Positions 26,001 to 39,333 are shown, numbered from the stretch's first letter. The stretch is 64,000 bases of DNA from Mugil cephalus (GCF_022458985.1 NC_061771.1:13307001-13371000), one strand, 5' to 3'. The notes: a model not told the origin generated them from the letters alone. Numbers and translations: made by a program.

Positions 26001-28459
26001 ATGTTATTACTCACAATACGCACTCTGTGCACAGGAAAACTGTATTTTTTAAAAATGAAAACATACAGTGCGATATTTATTCTCAACACTGACACATCTG
26101 TCTGTAGCGCACGGCTTCGCTCAGGTTAAATCTTGCTAGATGCAGTCAAGTGACTCGGCTCATTGCCTGTGAATAGGCTCATAGAGTCTAAATGAGGAAC
26201 GCACAGAGGTGAGCGGTTTGTCGGCTTTTAATAGAAGGACAAGGAGGAGACACACCCAGCAGGTGCTGGCTTATGATGCTAACGTGAAAGGAGCTTAAGA
26301 AATGGCGAGCTGTGTGTTTTGGTGCACGGCCTCAATTTAGAGGTTTCACTGTATGGCCGCTCCTTCTGTGTTTGCTCAAACCGACATGCAAACCGACATT
26401 CAGCTGACTCTATCTCAGGGATTATCTCTTATCGCACCCGTTGTGTTTCTGTTGTGTACGTCGTCCTCACACAGTCGCACTCAAACAAAGCCCCAAACTC
26501 TCATTTTTAAAGATTTAACCTGAGCTCAACTACATCCATAACATGCACTCAATCCATTCAGGGAGTAGGTACAATACACATACCTACAGAGCTCATTATC
26601 CTAATTCAGTTAAGTGCGCGTCTTGCTGGTATTCCTCTAGTGACTTTCTATGAAATTCATTTTATGAATCAGTGAAGCAGAGACATCTTTGTGCAGTAAC
26701 CACAGGCACATGTGCTTACAGACTTGTGTTTGGTATTCCTCTAGGGGATGTTACCTCTGGCTGTATGCAAGATAAGGAAGTATGAAATAAAAAAACATAA
26801 TAATAATAATACCATATGAAGCTGTGATATAGAATTTAATGTGTGGCTTAATCTGCCTCCTATTAGAGTGGGGGTATATTCAGGGAATGACCTTAACTCT
26901 CTCTTTCAGCAGCATGAACATATAATTATGCAATTCACGAATGTCTCCTAAAATCTATGCAAATGAAATAATAATTTAATTTGCTCAAAAACACAAACAG
27001 GCACAATGCTACAGCTTGTTCACAACCTCATTTGGTTAGAAACTAAATATTCTCTTTTTGTTCCATATCCCTATATGCAGAAATATTTACATTTCAAAGC
27101 AAAGACTTGGTTGAGGTTAGAGTTATGCCAGATTTAGATTAAGGTCGGGGGAATGGTTAGGGTGCTACAAGTCGTGGTTATGTGTAGTCATATTACCACT
27201 ATGAGCAGTGGTAAGTCTTCAGGAAATGAATGTAAACATGGGAGTGCGTCTTCTGACTCAGCGAGTTCCTTTTGTCATTTCTATGGACACAATGTCCTTT
27301 TACGCTCAGATGTCCAGAGCAGATTTACTCTACTACTGTTATATGGGGAGATACGTAATATGTCTCACTGTTGTTTAGATGGAACATTTGAACGCTAGTC
27401 AAATGAGGGCAGCTGCACTGTGCACAAAGTCTTTCTTTGTCCACTACTATGGTGACAGGTGCAGTAATAATTATAGTAACTATGCTAAGTTTAACTTTTT
27501 TCGTCACGGGCAAGGCAGGTCTTTTGGGATATTATATATATTTTTTGATATAAAGATGGAGTACTGAAGTGTAGGGTACTACTTCCTATCATCAACTTCT
27601 AATCGTTTTCAGTCGTTGCATCAGATGTTGCACAGTTTTCATCAGGAATCAGTTCTCTGGCTTGAGAAGTTTGCACCATTCGATCAGTTCTGTGCTAAAT
27701 GAAAGGCGGGTGTGCAGATTAGTTATTTGTCCGCAATACTTTATTTAGCTGTTTTTTAAATTGTTTTTCTTGCTTTAGAAAGCTAAAATATGTTTACACC
27801 TTGTGCTTGTCTGCAGTAGTCTGAGGCTGGCTGACCTGTGTATGGTTAGACGTGGAGGAAACACATTGCTAATGAACTCCACTTCATGATTTGTTTTGCA
27901 AATGCTGTTTGGTATTTTCCAAGATTAAAGTAATTATACGTGCGTGGCGTTGTAGTGCAACTATACTGACAGGATTTACTCTTTACACATTAATGCAATG
28001 AGTGACTTGAAACTGTTTGCCACAAGATCCCCTATTACTCTTGTGAAAGTCTGACTTTCTGTCAGGATGTCTCCCTCTGTCACGATTCCTTGTGTCCTAT
28101 CACAGGGTCACCTCTTCTCCTTTCTTTGCTCTAGTTAATATCTTGTCCTTCACTCCGTCTCTTTCTCCCTGCCTCCAAACGATAAAAAAGAATGTGCACA
28201 GTAAAATTCTTCCTGGCTAACTTCTTAATATAAAGAGAACCACCACGGTGAAAGCTTCGCAAAAATAAAGGCAGGCAGTGTTGTGCTCATTCCTGTCCAG
28301 GATGGGCTCTTTCTAGCACTGCAGGCCATGGAGACGGAATAATGAGAACATTGCATTATGGGGGCAAGGCCCTCTAGACCAGTCAAGACAACAAAAGTGC
28401 TTGCGGTCTGATTCCTTAATGGAATCAACGGACGCACACAGCAGCGCATACACGGACGT

Positions 28460-28502
<43 letters not shown>

Positions 28503-31491
28503 AGACAGGTCCACAAACAACCTTATCACCATAGCTCCCACTATAGTGGCAGAATCTGTCAGCACCACTAAAACGTTAAGTAACTGGATGAATGCGCTCT
28601 CAGCACGTAATGTACAACAACAACAACACCAAAAAAAAAAAAAACATAAAAATCAGCAATAGATCTAATGGTCTCCTGAGTGCACTCTTGAACACCAACT
28701 TTTTAATTTACATTCCTTTCCACATACATTTGTCGTTACATTAGCTCACACTTACCACAGCCTGATTCATATAAGCACCAATTCACACAAAAAAAAAAGA
28801 AGAAAAGAAAAAAGAAACAGCGGTGTGTGCATCTACGCTAACATGTTGCTGTGCATGTTGATTTTGGGACATTTCATTTGCACGCCCATAGAAAAAAAAG
28901 GCTCAAGTTAATGTGTTTTTTTTTCTCACCTCCTTTTCAGATTTCCCACATCCGATTTAAACTCTCCTCATTGTGTTTGTAACGACTTCCTTCCCTCCCC
29001 CCCCCCTCCCCCACCCGTCCACCCCCTACCTCGACATCCAACAAGAGAAATATGTGCATGTTTTTAGTGTGCTGGCTCTGCTTGTCTTGCTCAAGCTTGT
29101 CGCATGCATGCGCCCACGAAAACACGCGCACGCGTGCGACTCCACGGTAAGGTGCTTTGAAGTGGAAAAGGCCTCAAGCTCTGTACCTTCCCTACATCAT
29201 TTACACTCCACAACACAAACAACACAGGGAAGAGACGCACAATAAAAACACAAAAAGGAGGAGGAGAGGAGAGGGGAGGGTGGAAAGGTATAATCTGCTT
29301 TAATGTGACTAATCTAAACAAGATGTTAATTTGCTCCTGTGCTACACCGCGCAATTAAGTGCCTCATGCGTCACCAAACACCCTTCATCGTGTTTGTCCT
29401 CCCGTTGTTAAAATTATCTTCCTCCTCAGATTGTCTGTGCCAGCGCTGTCGACCGGCCAAGGTCCGGCGAGAGGAGGAGCAGGAACGTCTAAAAACTGAG
29501 ATGGCACCGGCGCAGCGGAGACAGCCCCCGGGCCTCTCCAGCTTTCCTATCAGGACTTACAGTAAATCAGCGTCCAAGATCATATCTAGTGCACTTAGCA
29601 TGAGACCCACTTACGGCTCCTGCTGAAAGATGAAAGCAACAGTACATGCCTAACATGTAAAATTTAAATCTGGGTTTGGCACATTAGATGTAGCCCAAGG
29701 GCATGGCTGCCGTTTAGAGACAGCGAGGAAAGGTATATTTAGGAATGTTGATCGTGCTAAGACTACTTTGAGAGCAGGCAGTAAATTTCGACGATCTGCC
29801 TCATCTTATTTGATCATTTAGTAGAATGTTATTATTAATATTATTTGTGCCGTTTTTGTGGAGTCTAATCTGAGTTCACGTTTTAATTTAGAGCACAGGT
29901 CTTCAACAGGGTGGTCCGTGGCCCCCAGGTGGTTTGCGGAGGTACTGCAGGGGGGTTCACAAAATCTTTGGTTGCTTAGACATTTTTTATATATTTTTTT
30001 TTATTTTCCCCTCATAAATTTAATGACAGCCCATTTAGTTCCCAGGCCAAAAGTATGTATGTTTATGTCAGGCATGTTTATGTTTATGGAAGTTGCACAG
30101 GCACCCTGCTGTTGCACATGTTTAAAATAAAAAAGAAAAATGAATATTTGATCCTGTGTGTTATTTGAATAGCTTAATATTGAATTTTAAAATAATGATA
30201 ATAATGTATATTTATAAACAGCACCAGGCCAAGTTTAATGTAGAACACATATAATAGGCAGGAGGTCCCTACTTAATCTCTCCATCAGTTTGGGGTCTGT
30301 GGCCTGAAAACGTTGAAGACCCCTGATTTAGAAGATTTCTAACGTGTCACATCCGGTGTGTCGAGCATGTCCCTATTACCTCGTTTACCCGTTACTCATT
30401 GGTCATGAGACAGCAGGCTAACATTAGCATTGGTTTGGTTATGCAATAACAGATAGGCTAAATCTGACACATAAGTAGTTAATATGTGGTTTAAAACAAA
30501 CTCAAGATGAGTTTGCGTGATGCTGTCAGATCTGATTTGAAGATTCAGTGAATCTCCAATTAGTTAACTCTCACACTGAAATAAAATAAACCTGGCAGTT
30601 CATTTAAAAACTTCATTTCTGAAGACTCAAGGCTAAAGCTGCTCAGCCTTTTCACTTCCTGTAAAGAGACAGAATATAGGCCATGTGTCTCATAAGAACG
30701 TTTTTTTTTTTTACATCATATTTGTGTTCGCAGCCTGTGTGGTACGTGTCAAGACAATCAGCTTGCAGCTTGCTCCTGTGCCAGCCGAACCCCTTGAGCT
30801 CTAACCTCCATACTATGTGCACGGTATGTGACAGTGCTGACAAGATGCACGTGTTCGGTTGTGCACGACTGTGTGTTCCTAACATCTAGATTAACACAGA
30901 CTGATCCAGAAATCCGGCTGCAGCGGCATTGTCCTTCTCATAATCAGCAAACCACATTTAAAAGTTTAAATCCCAAACCCCACGCAACAGCTATCGCACA
31001 ATTATGTTCCATCTAGTGCTAAAATAAACAATGCATTTATGTGTTGGTGTTTTCTTTTAAAGTTTTTGCACGGGGCTATATTTATACAGGGTTTTACGAC
31101 CTCTGTGCAGCACGGTGCTGATACGAGACTAATTGGTGACAAGACATGAGAAAGACAAATAAATCTTCCACAGGATCTTTTGTTGGTAAGATGAATACCT
31201 TCATACTAAACTGACACATCACTGCATGAACAAAAAAAAAAAAAAAAAAAAAAAAGCAAAAACACACACACACAGACACACACAGACAATCTGGGACACA
31301 GCCCTGAAACAGGAAATGAAATATACGCACATGTACAGAGCACATAAGGCTTTTGCACTCCACCTCTGTGATGCCTGAGCCTCAAGGTTAGAGCACAGAC
31401 ATGAATGCACAGAGAGGCGTCTTCACACCGCCAGTCATTCCACCTTCTTTCATCTTTTCTTTCCACTGTCATTACCCTGTACCTTCCTATC

Positions 31492-31541
<50 letters not shown>

Positions 31542-33302
31542 ATATCCATATATCTATCTATCTATCTACTTGTAGTCTAATCGCTCTAAACACCACATGG
31601 CCACGGTCAGTCACACTTCCTCTCCAGCATTTGACCCGGGCACACCATTTGCATAATCTAAATCCTGTCCACCTGAGCCGATGGGTGCACACTCTTAAGC
31701 GTGACTGGCAGAGAAAGTGAGAGACACATTACACATACGAAACCCACTTGATCCCCTCGTAAAAAAAAAGTCACTGCTGTCTTTGTCTCTGTCTCAGTCT
31801 CAGATTTCAAAGTACATCCAAGACTTTAATTCAGACACGACCTCCTACAAGGCAGCCGTTATTGGTTTTGCGGCACCACCGAGGCACTTATCCTATCCTG
31901 TGCAAAAAGCCTCCGTGTGTGTGTGCATATGTGTGCGCGCATACAGTATGTTGAGACATGCATGTCTGTTTTTTTTTGTTTTGTGTATGTGTGTGCGTGT
32001 GTGTGCATGTATTTAATTGTGAGTACAAGTTGGAGCCTGCTCGAATCAGTTCTGGTAGCGTCGAACCATTTGGCTCAAGGCAAGATATCATTTTTAAAAT
32101 ATACATCCACTATTGTAAACTGTACCTTAAAGTTAAATAGAGCTGATGCACCTTTGTTAAAATCAGCTTAAAGCTTTGCTCAAGGCCAAAATAATATGTG
32201 CCACAAATAACACTGCAACAAAAGCATGCAAGAAAGCCACAAATACCACAAAGTAGAGCAAGTGCACTTCAAACCAACAGACGGTCCCCTTGGACATATT
32301 AATGCAACATTACAAGGTGTCTCCCCGTTTATGTGCGCATCTGAGTCTCTCCGTGGCCTCTTCCTTCAACCCGTGTCACAGCTGAATGTACGTGCGGTGA
32401 TACAGCTGATTATTCTGCCGGTGACGGACTCCAACGAGGTGCTGTCAGCCGCCATTAACCTGACGTGCTTATATAAGGGGCCACTTAAGGCACTTAACTG
32501 CTTGCTGATTGTCGTGACATTCAACGTTCACATTAAAGCCCCTGATCACGCCGCCAAGTACTGGCCGCTATTCACGCTTCACAATGCCTCACACACACAC
32601 ACACACACACACAAAAACAAACACACGACATCTATTAAATGAACAACCGCTCGAGGCTTGTTCTGGCGATAACGCGTGATAACAAAAAGCGTCCTGATTC
32701 CTCGCTGGTTTGCCACAAACTCGTGACAGGTGTTTATCCTAACCAAGCGGGGCACCGAGGCCTCTCCGAGGAGGACTGCCCCCCCTAATACCTGCCCATA
32801 ATTAGGCCCCTTTCGGGGACTCGGCGGTGCCTCGCAGACAGCTCCGTGCCATTGTGTTTCGCAGAGGCCTCGCCTGTCTCTCTTAAAGCAGGCTGTGGCA
32901 TCGCGATCAACACGCTCGCGGGCGAAGATCACCCCGGTGCCGTTATTAGTGTGTTTGGTGTCTCGGCGGAGCGGATGATGAACGTGTGACAAACACCACA
33001 GCGAGCCCCGTGACGCGTTGCCTGGACACAACGACTAAACGAGGAGCGCATGATAGCAAACCAATGAGGGTGGCTATACAGGGAGAAAGGGAGGAGGGGG
33101 GGTGTGCTGGAGGGGGGGTGTAAATGAGATCATGTGGAGGGGAGAGGCGATGATAAGGTAAGCCTGGAATATGACTTACGTCTCTGAATTTATCCCATCT
33201 CCCGGTGAGCCACTTATCATCCAAAAAATTGCCGCTGTCGGAGCGAGCGGAGACGTGTCCAAAGGCGACGGCGCACGCACACAGCAAGGCGACGCTCAGC
33301 AT
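19113..33302 (-). CDS. spock3: Testican-3 proteoglycan (10 coding exons)
   Basis: Exons in transcript order: 33302-33180, 25174-25135, 23171-23063, 22331-22223, 22082-21974, 21738-21625, 21507-21286, 20516-20454, 20351-20214, 19270-19113. Phases agree, giving 394 residues. The start follows an acceptor (GTGTGCCCGCAG|ATG), so exon 1 is non-coding. Domains: signal peptide 1-19; N-terminal testican segment (NFLDDKW, KPFDQ, DPAKDPCLKIKCSRHKVC); Kazal-like domain (CKPCPVVHPSPVCGTDGHTY), about 104-152; SPARC-type extracellular calcium-binding domain with EF-hand loops DTNFDLQLDQSE and DTHPDKVITSSE, about 164-277; thyroglobulin type-1 domain (CDEDGYYRSHQC, QCWCVDRYGNEV), about 296-342; and an acidic Asp/Glu tail with Ser-Gly glycosaminoglycan sites (SSGDLGSGDS). 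The RSDSGNFLDD segment and the tail favour SPOCK3 over SPOCK1 or SPOCK2. The protein is secreted and brain-enriched. Family members modulate matrix proteases. It is shorter than the human protein, and one conserved cysteine is missing (see findings). Confidence 0.93.
19521..19862. mobile_element. Non-autonomous inverted-repeat transposon (MITE)
   Basis: Perfect 15-base terminal inverted repeats, CTGTGTCCAAAATCG at 19522-19536 and its reverse complement at 19847-19861, flank 342 bases with no coding capacity. CTATG occurs directly outside both ends (19516-19520 and 19863-19867), a possible target duplication or part of one. It sits in the last spock3 intron. Elements with this kind of terminus are abundant in fish. 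The superfamily is not certain. Confidence 0.8.
22185..22214. repeat. Alternating CG/GT tract
   Basis: Strictly alternating purine-pyrimidine sequence (GTGCGCTAGCGCGCGCGCGTGTGTG type) in a spock3 intron, beginning about 8 bases after the donor of the exon at 22223-22331 in the transcribed direction. The sequence type favours Z-DNA. Confidence 0.7.
22981..23056. repeat. (GT)38 / (CA)38 microsatellite
   Basis: An uninterrupted 76-base dinucleotide array. On the spock3 transcript it reads CA and begins 7 bases into the intron after the donor of the exon at 23063-23171. Confidence 0.97.
28460..28500. repeat. (CA)20 microsatellite
   Basis: Uninterrupted CA dinucleotide array within spock3 intron 2. 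Confidence 0.95.
29894..30325. mobile_element. hAT-like MITE with 8-base target duplication
   Basis: 432-base element with 14-base terminal inverted repeats that match at 12 of 14 positions: CACAGGTCTTCAAC at the left, and the right end reading CAGGGGTCTTCAAC on the opposite strand. It is flanked by ATTTAGAG (29886-29893) and ATTTAGAA (30326-30333), an 8-base duplication with one mismatch, the length typical of hAT transposons. There is no transposase. The interior is AT-rich after a GC-richer left end. It lies in spock3 intron 2. Confidence 0.85.
31491..31569. repeat. (CTAT)n microsatellite
   Basis: Tetranucleotide array of about 19 units with a short TATATCCATATAT interruption near 31541-31552, in spock3 intron 2. 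Confidence 0.95.
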
Positions 33303-33470
33303 CTGCGGGCACACAACAACAGCACGGAGAGAGGACATTGGATCGGGCTTGTAGGACATCGGGAACACACGCAGCTCGCATCTGCACCGCGTCGGCCAAC
33401 GACGCTGAATGTCAACACTGAATGTTGACGAGGAGAGAGGGGGTGGGGGTGGGGGGGTTGGGTCTCCTAC

Positions 33471-33610
33471 CTTGTCGCATCAGCTGCTCTCCAGACTGTA
33501 TGTGCTCGCTGCCGTTTTCTGTCACTAGTAATAGCAGCCCTCTCTCCTCCCTCTCTGTCTCTCCGCACCGGCCGTCTGTGCGCAGCAGAAACGGGAGCGC
33601 GCATGGCACC
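33471..33610 (-). promoter_or_regulatory. spock3: Probable spock3 non-coding exon 1 and promoter region
   Basis: The coding start directly follows a splice acceptor, so a 5' non-coding exon must exist. On the minus strand, GACAAG|GTAGGAG at 33471 is a good donor below a GC-rich block (33550-33640) with several CpGs and long pyrimidine/purine-biased runs. The transcription start is not determined. The exon boundary is a guess from the donor. Confidence 0.45.
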
Positions 33611-35701
33611 GTGCGCGGGCCCTGCGCTCTGTCAAACCCCCACCACACCCCCCACCCTCCATCGCTGCGGAAACCAGCACGATGGTTCACCGTGGGTTGT
33701 TATGCCACCGCTGCTGAAGTGCTTTCTACTGATTTTGATGTGTAGATAATCACAGTGAAATATTATAAAGTCGTTGAGACGTTTTATTACTGTTGTGCGG
33801 ATATATATTTATATATAAAAGCACAGCAAAGTCTGAAAAACCGAGCGTGGAGATAAAAGCAGCGACACTCACCCAAAGAAATACTCATGTCCACCAGCTA
33901 TCCTGCGTGAGCTATTGTCTTCTTTAATGCTGCTGCTAAGTCAAAGCCATCGCGTGAGGGCTGATCAAAGTTGCTTGCAGTATTGTGACTTGAGAAAGTT
34001 TGACCCGCGTTCCAGGCAGAGCTTAGGTGAAGGCTGTAGACTGATGACATGACATGACATGACTTCCATAAGAAATGCTCCTAAAAGGCACCACTCTGCA
34101 TGATTTGCAGAGGTGGGTGGAACCCCTTTCTGGTAGATTCGTCCTTTTCTGGGGCATGCAACACCAAAAACATTCCTCTTGAGTGTTTGCATGTGACTGA
34201 AAGGGTTTCACAGGGGGGTGAGATTTGTAGTTGGTTGCACTTTTGGTTTTAACAAGAGACCACAGGGACCGTATTATGGATTTGTCATACTTAGGGCTTG
34301 CAGACAGTATACAGAAAAAAACACTAATTCAGAATATGCAGCTTTGTCTAACATGTCAGGTCAATATCTCCCGGAGATGTTCATCTACGTTAAAATTTTG
34401 GAGAGTGCTAGAGCTCTAGTGTATGATTCACCTCATTGTCCTCCATAAATGATTCTGCCTGACCACTTGTACTTGATATAGAGGCACCTACCTTTGTTAT
34501 TTTTCTCCTTTCAGTTCTTCCTGTCATCAGTAGAACAGAATCAGCCATGGAGAGGATGGGCAAGTAACAGAGTATCTTTATGAGGCTGAGAGGAGAAATA
34601 CCTGGTGGTCACTTGGGTCAAGGCATAATTATGCACGGTTGCTGTAGAAACCAACCTTGACCTCAGCTTCACATATTCATCCCCACAAGAGGCTGCGGAG
34701 AAGGCAGGAGAGTGTGGGCATGTGTGGAACGGTGACGGAGTGCAGGCGTTTGAAAGTCAAATTACAACTATGGAGCACGCATGACTGCATCCCAGAGACA
34801 CAGAGGAGGCGCTGAGGAGCTGAACGGTCAAAAACGCGTAAACACACAGGCGCAGACAAGCACAAAAATGTATGGCGCAAACACTGCGTTAGTTCCAGCA
34901 GGAAGTTTGCAGCATGTAAACAGGAAACTGGTATTCAAAAAAAACAAAAAAAAAAAATGGTTGTGGAGGCTTTCGGTCTGCTTTGAACTTTGCTTTGTTC
35001 TCCTCAATCAACACAGGTTATCCGCTTTCAGTTCTTAGTTTAGTTTTATGTATTTTTTTATGGCTTACTGTTAGCTTGCGCTTGATGACATTTGAGAAAA
35101 TGGAAGCAGGGATGGAGGCACGGGTACGCGAGCGTCTTCGAGGCCCGGGGTTCATACATTATTCAGTCGGAGACATTAAAGATGTAGATGTGGTCAGAGA
35201 CATATGCAGGAGAGACGCACAGAGTGCTCCACACACATTAACACCCACACACGCATGCAAGCGCTCACAAAAAAACTTCTGTTCTGCCTAATGAAACTCC
35301 ACAAAGGTTTTGCATTCTGCTGCAGTCTCTTTTTTTTTTTTTACTCCTAACCAAAGTAATGCACGTTACAAATCCTTAGCCCAATCTCTGCGTAGACTAG
35401 GAGAGAGAAAAAACGAGAAAGCAGAGATGGAGAAATAGGGCCAAAGCAGGATAATGTGCAAGGATGTGAGTCTTTGTGTGCCAGTATTTGGATAGAGGAG
35501 GCACAAACATGTCTCAAGGAGCAGAGATTTCACAGCTCAGTGACTCTGTCACTGTGCACCTGCTCACTGAGACGGTGGGTGGGAGAAAATGAGAGGAAAA
35601 AGGTGGTGAGGGAAGGTGAGGAGGGGGGGAAGAAAACAGAGACAAAAACATGTGCATACAGTTCAATAAGACTGCATTTTTGCAGCAGAAAGCAAAGCTC
35701 G

Positions 35702-35900
35702 TTCTACACTGTTGAGTCAAAAGTATGTGGACGCTCAAAGACAAATCCACAAAAAGCATTATATATATATATATATATATAAACATATATATATATTATA
35801 TTCAAATACTCAACACTCTCCTGGGAAGGTTTCATTGGGACCTGAGTGTAGGGATTTTCTCCCTTGCTGCCACAATAAGTGAGACTTAGAGATAAAGTCT
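35702..35900 (+). mobile_element. Degenerate dispersed fish repeat
   Basis: Begins GTTGAGTCAAAAGTATGTGG, and later has CTCCTGGGAAGGTTTC followed by TGTAGGGATTTTCTCCC. The sequence resembles a transposon-derived repeat very common in teleost genomes (a 'caaaagtatgtggacacc ... ctgggaaggctttccac' pattern, recalled, not searched). An AT/ATAT array interrupts it at about 35760-35799. It has no coding capacity. Confidence 0.5.
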
Positions 35901-37689
35901 AACACATATAGTCATCCCAATTGGACCCATTGGTTAAATGCATTTGAGGACAGTATGTTGTGAAGGACTGTCAGTTCTTCTACATCAGACTTAATTACTT
36001 TACTCTTAGAATTCAGGTTATTCCCTAAGCTATTAGCATTTATGTCTGAATTCCAGAGCGTTAAAGTCCACAGATATTTGTCCAGACAGCACATCTCTCT
36101 CAAGATGCCGCTCAATTTAATATGCTTTAATGGTAAAGGTGGCACTGAAATAGTAAATAACTCAATTACAACCTTGGGAAAAATGGATTGTTTCTCATTT
36201 CCTCCCTTTCTTTTCATCGTGATGGGAGAGGAAATGAAATTAGAAAAAAAAAGAAAGAAGCAGAAGTGGGGAGATGCTCAGGTGCGTCAGAATCTTTAAA
36301 TGAATTTCTCTGTTCTTCACTGAAATGAAACATGTGGGCTTGGTTGGGTTTTGCAACAGCTGCTTCTCGCCGTTTGAGACTGTGTGCGTGTGTGCCAGTG
36401 TATATTTGTCCATAACGTGTTTTGTGAAGGCCTTGGTGTTTGCATACACATCCAGCTGTATGTGACTGTGTTTGTTCAGGACGTGACTGCGCCCGTGCGT
36501 GTCTGAGAGGGGGGAGATGGAGACGTCGCGCAGGGCTAGAGGAGTGAGGGGAGTGCTATCTCTCAGTGCAGACGTTTTGAGCATAGCTGTGACTGTAAGG
36601 TCAGTGTTATAGCCCCGGGATGAAACGCTAAAAGCCGAGTAATGACAGAGAGGGAAACTGGAAAGAGGAGATAAGGCAGGCAGAAACAAAATGCCCATCG
36701 CTGAGAAGCCTGATTATAGAGCCAGTGAGCGAACACAAGACAGACAGAGAAGCTAAACAGAGGGGGAGAAAGAGAGAAAATAAACAGCGTGAGAGAAAGA
36801 TAAGTGACATAAAAAAAAAAAAACGCATGAATCTTTTGACCTCTGGACTCATGTTTTATTTTCCAGGCGAGCGCATGATTTCACTTAACAAAATTATGCA
36901 TTGATCTCTCCTCTGTTTATTGTGGTGGGAAAATGAATGCCTGTTTTACAGAGAAAATGAAAATAGGCCATTTCTGTGCTGGCTGGTGGCACCTGAACCA
37001 CAAAGTTGACTGCAGGCTATTGGAGTGCATGCAACTTTTCCCTTTTCGAGTTAGCATCCATTTATTATTTGATCTTTTTTTCCCCCCTCTGATGGGTAAT
37101 TTATCTGCAGTCTTCCAAGTCAGGAGATCTGACGGGAGGTTTTTGATCTGTAGCCGAACAGTCACATGAAACACGTTAAGGTTTCATGTGCACACACAGT
37201 GCTCCTTTATATTTAATTCAGGGGGGAAAAACATAAACTCTCAGAAGAAAAACAGCTTTTGGGGATATCCTGCAGTTTTCGGTTATGGTGTGTGACCGCC
37301 CCCTGGTGGTGATTATCGCACGTCGCAGCAAAGGGGGAAGTAAGGAGCACTATAAACTATAAACTGGAGCTCTACATAAACAAATGTTCAAGGTTGAAGA
37401 GATCTGTTTACAAGACACAACAATAGGCTTTGATAAAGAATCTTTCTGGTTGTAAACCCTTTCATTCTTAATATACATGTTATAATGTTAGAAAGCTTGC
37501 AGCGTTTGATATGGTTCAAACTGTCAAAGTAGTGTTAGCTCTGTTGTTAAATTTCACTTATATTCATTAACAGCTTTTGTTAATTGAAAAAATTAAACTA
37601 TTGACACTTCCATTTTTGAGAGCATTCTTGGTTTACAGCATTCATACCATACCATCCATACCAGTTATCACATATTTGTAGACTAGCAA

Positions 37690-38240
37690 TAGTATTTTGA
37701 AGTAAGTTATATGACACTCTGGGGGCAAATGCAGGGACCTGACAAGGGGTGTAATATAATCTTTGTTAAACTCAAGTAGCAGCCTTATGAATAAGCTATA
37801 GCTGCCTATGTGCTTTTAAGGGAAAGATCTATGGGTCTGGAAATTAAATTAGTTTTCACATCTTCTGGGGACATTTATCCTGTAATTCTTAATGTATTTT
37901 AAAAAATTACTATAAGTGATTTTTTTTTTCAATAGACTGGAGGTGGGAATTAAAATCCCCATCCTGTTATTCATTCGATAAATGCAGAGTGATTCCACCA
38001 AATCATAATTGTAATTATGGTAAGCATTTAACTATTTTATCAATGGTGAAATATTGAGGTTGAATAAAAGAGGTCCTGGGATTGAGCCTTGAGGAACCCC
38101 ACATGCCATTCAAGTTCAATATGTAGCCGCACTAGAAACAAAAGTGTCCCTGTATTGAGGATATGATCTGAATGGTTAAACAGTATTAAAAGTAGAACAG
38201 TCACTGACTCAAGTGTACTTATTGTGGTGTGAACAAATTG
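37690..38240. mobile_element. Possible decayed retroelement fragment
   Basis: Phrases such as GAATAAAAGAGGTCCTGGGA followed by TTGAGGAACCCCACATG and, further on, AGTATTAAAAGTAGAACAGT resemble dispersed fish repeats. I cannot name the family or define the ends. Confidence 0.3.
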
Positions 38241-39302
38241 GTCAAATGCTGAAAAATAATTTCACTATGCAATATCTGTAAAAGAAATCAAATATGTTGG
38301 GGATCTGATTGGACATTTTTCGATTATGTTAGATATAATGATATGATCTCCCCATGGTGTAGCTCCACTACTGCTGTTCCTGCTTACTCTGCACATAGTA
38401 TATGACATGACCTGGTATGTAAGAAGAGCATTTCCCCTTTAACTTAACTCAACTTTATCAAATATGTACATCTGTACACATGTGCCTCTTAAGGATTCAC
38501 TTAGTGTGGATTTAGTAATCCTATTATTTGTTACTTACATTGTAATTGTAGTGTTACTATTTGACCACTAGAGAGCAGCACAGGACATGAAGCATAGTCT
38601 CAAATAGTTTAGTTCACCTTACATGAATAAATAAAAAAATAAATAATATAACACATCACCAGAGTCTGCCCTCCAACTCCTTCCTAATTATTTTATTGCA
38701 GGGGTTGTGCTCCCTGCCCATTTCCATTTAGTTATATAAGGACAGGCGCAAAACACCGGACAAGCATTTTTGTTCTTTTCTGGCACAGGAACTCATAGGC
38801 CTTATACATAAATTAAATTATTGCCCTGTCATCAGTTTGTATTGCTCTGCTCTGTACAATCCAAAGTCCCTCAGCTTCCTCATCATTGCCCGTTTCTGGC
38901 CTGCTCTCCATTTGTCTCTTAACTCTCTCAGCAGCTTTTTGACTCCTACCCAAATTTGCAAGTCCTTGCAAACCCGCTCTCTTTTTTTTTCTTTTCTCAC
39001 AAAGCAAGGCACACATCATGACCACAGCAACTCTCCACGGGAGAGTTCTGCCATCCTCTGTAGATTGGGTGTCCCAGGGTGATTAACTATTGATACGGAG
39101 CTCAGGTAACACACCTGATATCTGGGCGAGGGAGGGGGCGGGCAGAAAGACAATAGCGTCAGAAGAGTGTTGGGGTGGGGGGAGAAAAGAGAGAGTGAAA
39201 TAGAGAGAAAGAGTATACAGGGGCAAAGTGGGAAGAGATGAGCGAAGGGCGAAGGCTGGAGCCAGTTAACAGATTAATGGCGTTTAACATACGTTCCAAA
39301 GC

Positions 39303-39305
<3 letters not shown>

Positions 39306-39333
<28 letters not shown>
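39306..39333. repeat. Poly-T run
   Basis: Homopolymer of about 28 T. It may be the tail of a retroposed sequence, but no body is recognised. Confidence 0.9.

Larger units (their letters stand above)
25175..33179 (-). other. spock3 intron 2 (8 kb), non-coding
   Basis: The longest spock3 intron. It contains a (CA)n array at 28460-28500, a hAT-like MITE at 29894-30325, a (CTAT)n array at 31491-31569, a (CA)n array at 32589-32612 and a GC-rich stretch next to exon 2 (about 32690-33170). I found no additional in-phase exon. The frames seen are short, or are simple-repeat products. Confidence 0.6.

Noticed and set aside
32579..33031. 150-codon minus-strand frame beside spock3 exon 2
   Set aside because: It lies in GC-rich intron sequence with few stops, has no domain, and ends in CA-repeat-encoded Val/Cys/Leu residues.
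36240..36698. 152-codon minus-strand frame
   Set aside because: Low-complexity Leu/Ser/Phe ends, no domain and no splice context.
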